Part shown: one piece after another, positions 61,982-64,000 of the stretch
How positions within the stretch are numbered: position 1 is the first letter of the stretch
How the letters are laid out: each line of letters opens with the position of its first letter
DNA from: Ulva prolifera
Lineage: Eukaryota > Chlorophyta > Ulvophyceae > Ulvales > Ulvaceae
Direction: 5' to 3'
Assembly (NCBI GenBank): GCA_023078555.1
Contig: JALAAN010000010.1
Location: 372,001 to 436,000, forward strand
Length of the DNA: 64,000 bases
Made by a program: the position numbers and the translations under genes
The notes under the pieces: model-generated
Seen by the model: the letters and a program-made list of their open reading frames with translations, nothing else
What the model was told of the DNA's origin: nothing
Databases searched by the model: none

Positions 61982-64000
61982 ATGATGAAATGGCAGCGCG
62001 CTCTCCCGCCACTCATGCAGAAATCCCGCGCCTCACAAAAACAGGTTCCCAACCTCACGTTAGGGGCTGAATCTTTGCACATGATGCTCTCTTTGTCAAA
62101 GGAATGTGGTCTAGAAATTTGGAGGCAATCAAGTGATAAGTCAGGGCTAGGGCTGCTATCAATGTTGAAATGTCAGCTGGCTCCCATGCCACTCATGCAA
62201 AAATCTCGCGCCTCACAAAAACATGTTCCCAACCTCATTTTTGAGGCTGAATCTTTGCACATGATGCTCTCTATGTCACAGGAATGTGGTCTAGAAGTTT
62301 GGAGGCAATCAAGTGACAAGTCAGGGCAAGCGCTCCTATCAATGTTGAAATGGCAGCGCGCTCTCCCGCCACTCATGCAGAAATCTCGCCCTCACAAAAA
62401 CAGGTTCCCAACCTCACGTTAAGGGCTGAATCTTTGCACATGATGCTATCTATGTCAAATTAATGTGATGTGAGGGTTTGGAGGCAATCAAGTGATAACT
62501 CAGGGCTAGGGCTGCTTTAAATGTTGAAATGGCAGCAAGCTCCCATGCCACTCATGCAGAAATCTCGCACCTCACAAAAACAGATTCCCAACCTCACCTT
62601 AGGGGCTGAATCTTTGCACATGATGCTCTCTATGTCAAAGGAATGTGGTGTAGAAGTTTGGAGGCAATCAAGTGATAAGTCAGGGCAAGGGCTGCTATCA
62701 ATGTTGAAATGGCAGCGCGCTCTCCCGCCACTCATGCAGAAATCCCGCGCTTCACAAAAACAGGTTCCCAACCTCACGTTAGGGGCTGAATCTTTGCACA
62801 TGATGCTCTCTTTGTCAAAGGAATGTGGTCTAGAAGTTTGGAGGCAATCAAGTGATAAGTCAGGGCAAGGGTTGCTATCAATGTTGAAAAGGCAGCGCGC
62901 TCTCCCGCCCCTCATGCAGAAATCCCGCGCCTCACAAAAACAGGTTCCCAACCTCACGTTTGGGGCTGAATCTTTGCACATGATACTCTCTATGTCAAAG
63001 GAATGTGGTGTAGAAGTTTGGAGGCAATCAAGTGATAAGTCACGGCAAGGGTTGCTATCAATGTTGAAAAGGCAGCGCACTCTCCCGCCCCTCATGCAGA
63101 AATCCCGCGCCTCACAAAAACAGGTTCCCAACCTCACGTTTGGGGCTGAATCTTTGCACATGATACTCTCTATGTCAAAGGAATGTCATGTAGAAGTTTG
63201 GAGGCAATCAAGTGATAAGTCAGGGCTAGGGCTGCTATCAATGTTGAAATGGCAGCGTGCTCCCAAGCCACTCATGCAGAAATCTCGCCCTCGCAAAAAC
63301 AGGTTCCCAACCTCACGTTAGGGGCTGAATCTTTGCACATGATGCTATCTATGTCAAATTAATGTGATGTGAGGGTTTGGAGGCAATCAAGTGATAACTC
63401 AGGGCTAGGGCTGCTTTAAATGTTGAAATGGCAGCGTGCTCCCAAGCCACTCATGCAGAAATCCCGCGCTTCACAAAAACAGGTTCCCAACCTCACGTTA
63501 GGGGCTGAATCTTTGCACATGATGCTCTCTTTGTCAAAGGAATGTGGTCTAGAAGTTTGGAGGCAATCAAGTGATAAGTCAGGGCTAGGGCTGCTTTAAA
63601 TGTTGGAATGGCAGCGTGCTCCCAAGCCACTCATGCAGAAATCTCGCACCTCACAAAAACAGGTTCCCATCCTCACCTTAGGGGCTGAATCTTTGCACAT
63701 GATGCTCTCTATGTCAAAGGAATGTGGTGTAGAAGTTTGGAGGCAATCAAGTGATAAGTCAGGGCTAGGGCTGCTATCAATGTTGAAATGGCAGCACGCT
63801 CTCCCGCCACTCATGCAGAAATCTCGCCCTCGCAAAAACAGGTTCCCAACCTCACGTTAGGGGCTGAATCTTTGCACATGATGCTATCTATGTCAAATTA
63901 ATGTGATGTGAGGGTTTGGAGGCAATCAAGTGATAACTCAGGGCTAGGGCTGCTTTAAATGTTGAAATGGCAGCGTGCTCCCATGCCACTCATGCAGAAA
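61930..64000. repeat. 19-monomer unit, copy B, cut by the window end
   Basis: This matches 58,513-60,583 at an offset of 3,417 up to the last base. The left edge is at 61,930, just after gaatgtca, where the other copy has gaatgtgg (58,511-58,512). The last bases enter the T monomer that opens the 360-bp dimer run in copy A. The dimers of copy B, if present, lie beyond 64,000. Confidence 0.9.

Larger units (their letters stand above)
1..64000. repeat. Satellite DNA array, 180-bp monomer, head-to-tail, about 356 copies
   Basis: The motif atgcagaaat recurs every 179 or 180 bases from position 1 to 63,992 with no interruption and always on the + strand. With a 180-bp ceiling per monomer, 63,991 bases fit 356 monomers carrying about 89 net one-base deletions. 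A monomer reads in order: atgcagaaat, a CpG-rich stretch, aaaaacaggttccc, cacgttagggg, gaatctttgcacatgat, tcaaaggaatgt, gaagtttggaggcaatcaag, tcagggctagggctgc, caatgttgaaatggcagc and a C-rich end. Nothing in the window lies outside the array. Satellites of this length are common at plant and other eukaryotic centromeres and in heterochromatin; placing this one at a centromere is inference. I do not recognise the family. Confidence 0.98.
42285..64000. repeat. Array domain III (AAG, ATC, CAAGC and CTGG variants; dense S-T pairs)
   Basis: Private variants are cccaagccactc, gttcccatcctcacc, gcagcaagctccc, gcagctggctccc, ctcgtacctcac and gtagcgctctctc. The tttaaatg tail recurs every few monomers, often every 359 or 360 bp, in contrast to its rarity in domain II. 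The domain still mixes in variants typical of both other domains (catttttgagg, atgatgaaatgg, aaaaggcagcgcgc), so it looks like a later recombination mosaic of the same family. Confidence 0.83.

Noticed and set aside
1-64000. CRISPR array
   Set aside because: The period is about 180 bp with the whole unit conserved. There are no short repeats separated by unique spacers and no cas genes.
1-64000. Telomere or telomere-like tract, from cgttagggg and ggctagggct in each monomer
   Set aside because: Each is a single short match inside a 180-bp unit, with no tandem hexamer or heptamer run.
1-64000. CENP-B box
   Set aside because: The closest match, gttcggggctgaatc in some monomers, shares only TTCG and lacks the CGGG half at the right distance.
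1-64000. Ribosomal or transfer RNA genes, or LTR retrotransposon fragments
   Set aside because: No part of the window departs from the monomer, so there is no room for another element.
1-64000. Naming the species from the monomer
   Set aside because: The monomer does not match the Arabidopsis, Brassica or maize knob repeats that I can recall, and I will not guess a species.

Overview
The whole window is one uninterrupted head-to-tail satellite DNA array. Every base from 1 to 64,000 falls in copies of a single monomer of 180 bp (often 179 bp), all in the same orientation, about 356 copies in all. I see no unique sequence, no transposon insertion, no RNA gene, no CRISPR array, no inversion and no credible protein-coding gene. 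One monomer counted by hand (181-360) is 50% G+C. Neighbouring monomers differ by only a few percent; 1-180 and 181-360 differ at 5 of 180 positions. Such an array points to a eukaryotic nuclear chromosome. Monomers near 180 bp are typical of plant centromeric or heterochromatic satellites, so a plant is my best guess, but I do not recognise the family and cannot name the organism. A centromeric role is inference only.

Layout. Three domains can be told apart by private monomer variants. Domain I (1 to about 13.4 kb) has monomers ending aaaaggcagcgcgctc and variants caccatagggg, atctatgcac and cactttagggg. It is built around a 12-monomer (2,157 bp) higher-order unit, present as a tandem pair (5,173-9,486), as a third copy (10,924-13,080) and as a partial copy near the left end. 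Domain II (about 14.2-41.3 kb) has variants atgatgaaatgg, gaaatttgg and catttttgagg. It contains nested long duplications: about 5.2 kb repeated at an offset of 5,754 bp, 4.1 kb at an offset of 5,214 bp, a clean 4,317 bp (24-monomer) tandem duplication at 28,204-36,837, and 719 and 720 bp tandem duplications. Domain III (about 42.3-64.0 kb) has variants cccaagcc, cccatcctcacc, gcagcaagctccc and gcagctggctccc. It holds short 359/360 bp dimer expansions and a 3,417 bp duplication whose second copy runs off the window end. Domain borders carry clusters of one-base indels (about 13.37-14.53 kb and 40.3-42.44 kb), which could be decayed old sequence or consensus error.

How it works as a system. 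There are no genes acting together here. The structure is a record of repeated unequal crossing-over and local amplification: duplication edges sit inside identical short tracts, units are whole numbers of monomers, and private mutations are shared by later copies. A distinctive AT-rich monomer tail (S, with AseI and DraI sites) is almost always followed by one monomer type (T). It recurs 62 times as a landmark, and chimeric S monomers mark apparent exchange points. Long open frames on both strands (up to 450 codons) arise because 180 is divisible by three and the monomer lacks stops in one frame per strand. They are broken wherever a 179 bp monomer occurs, and I treat them as non-genic.
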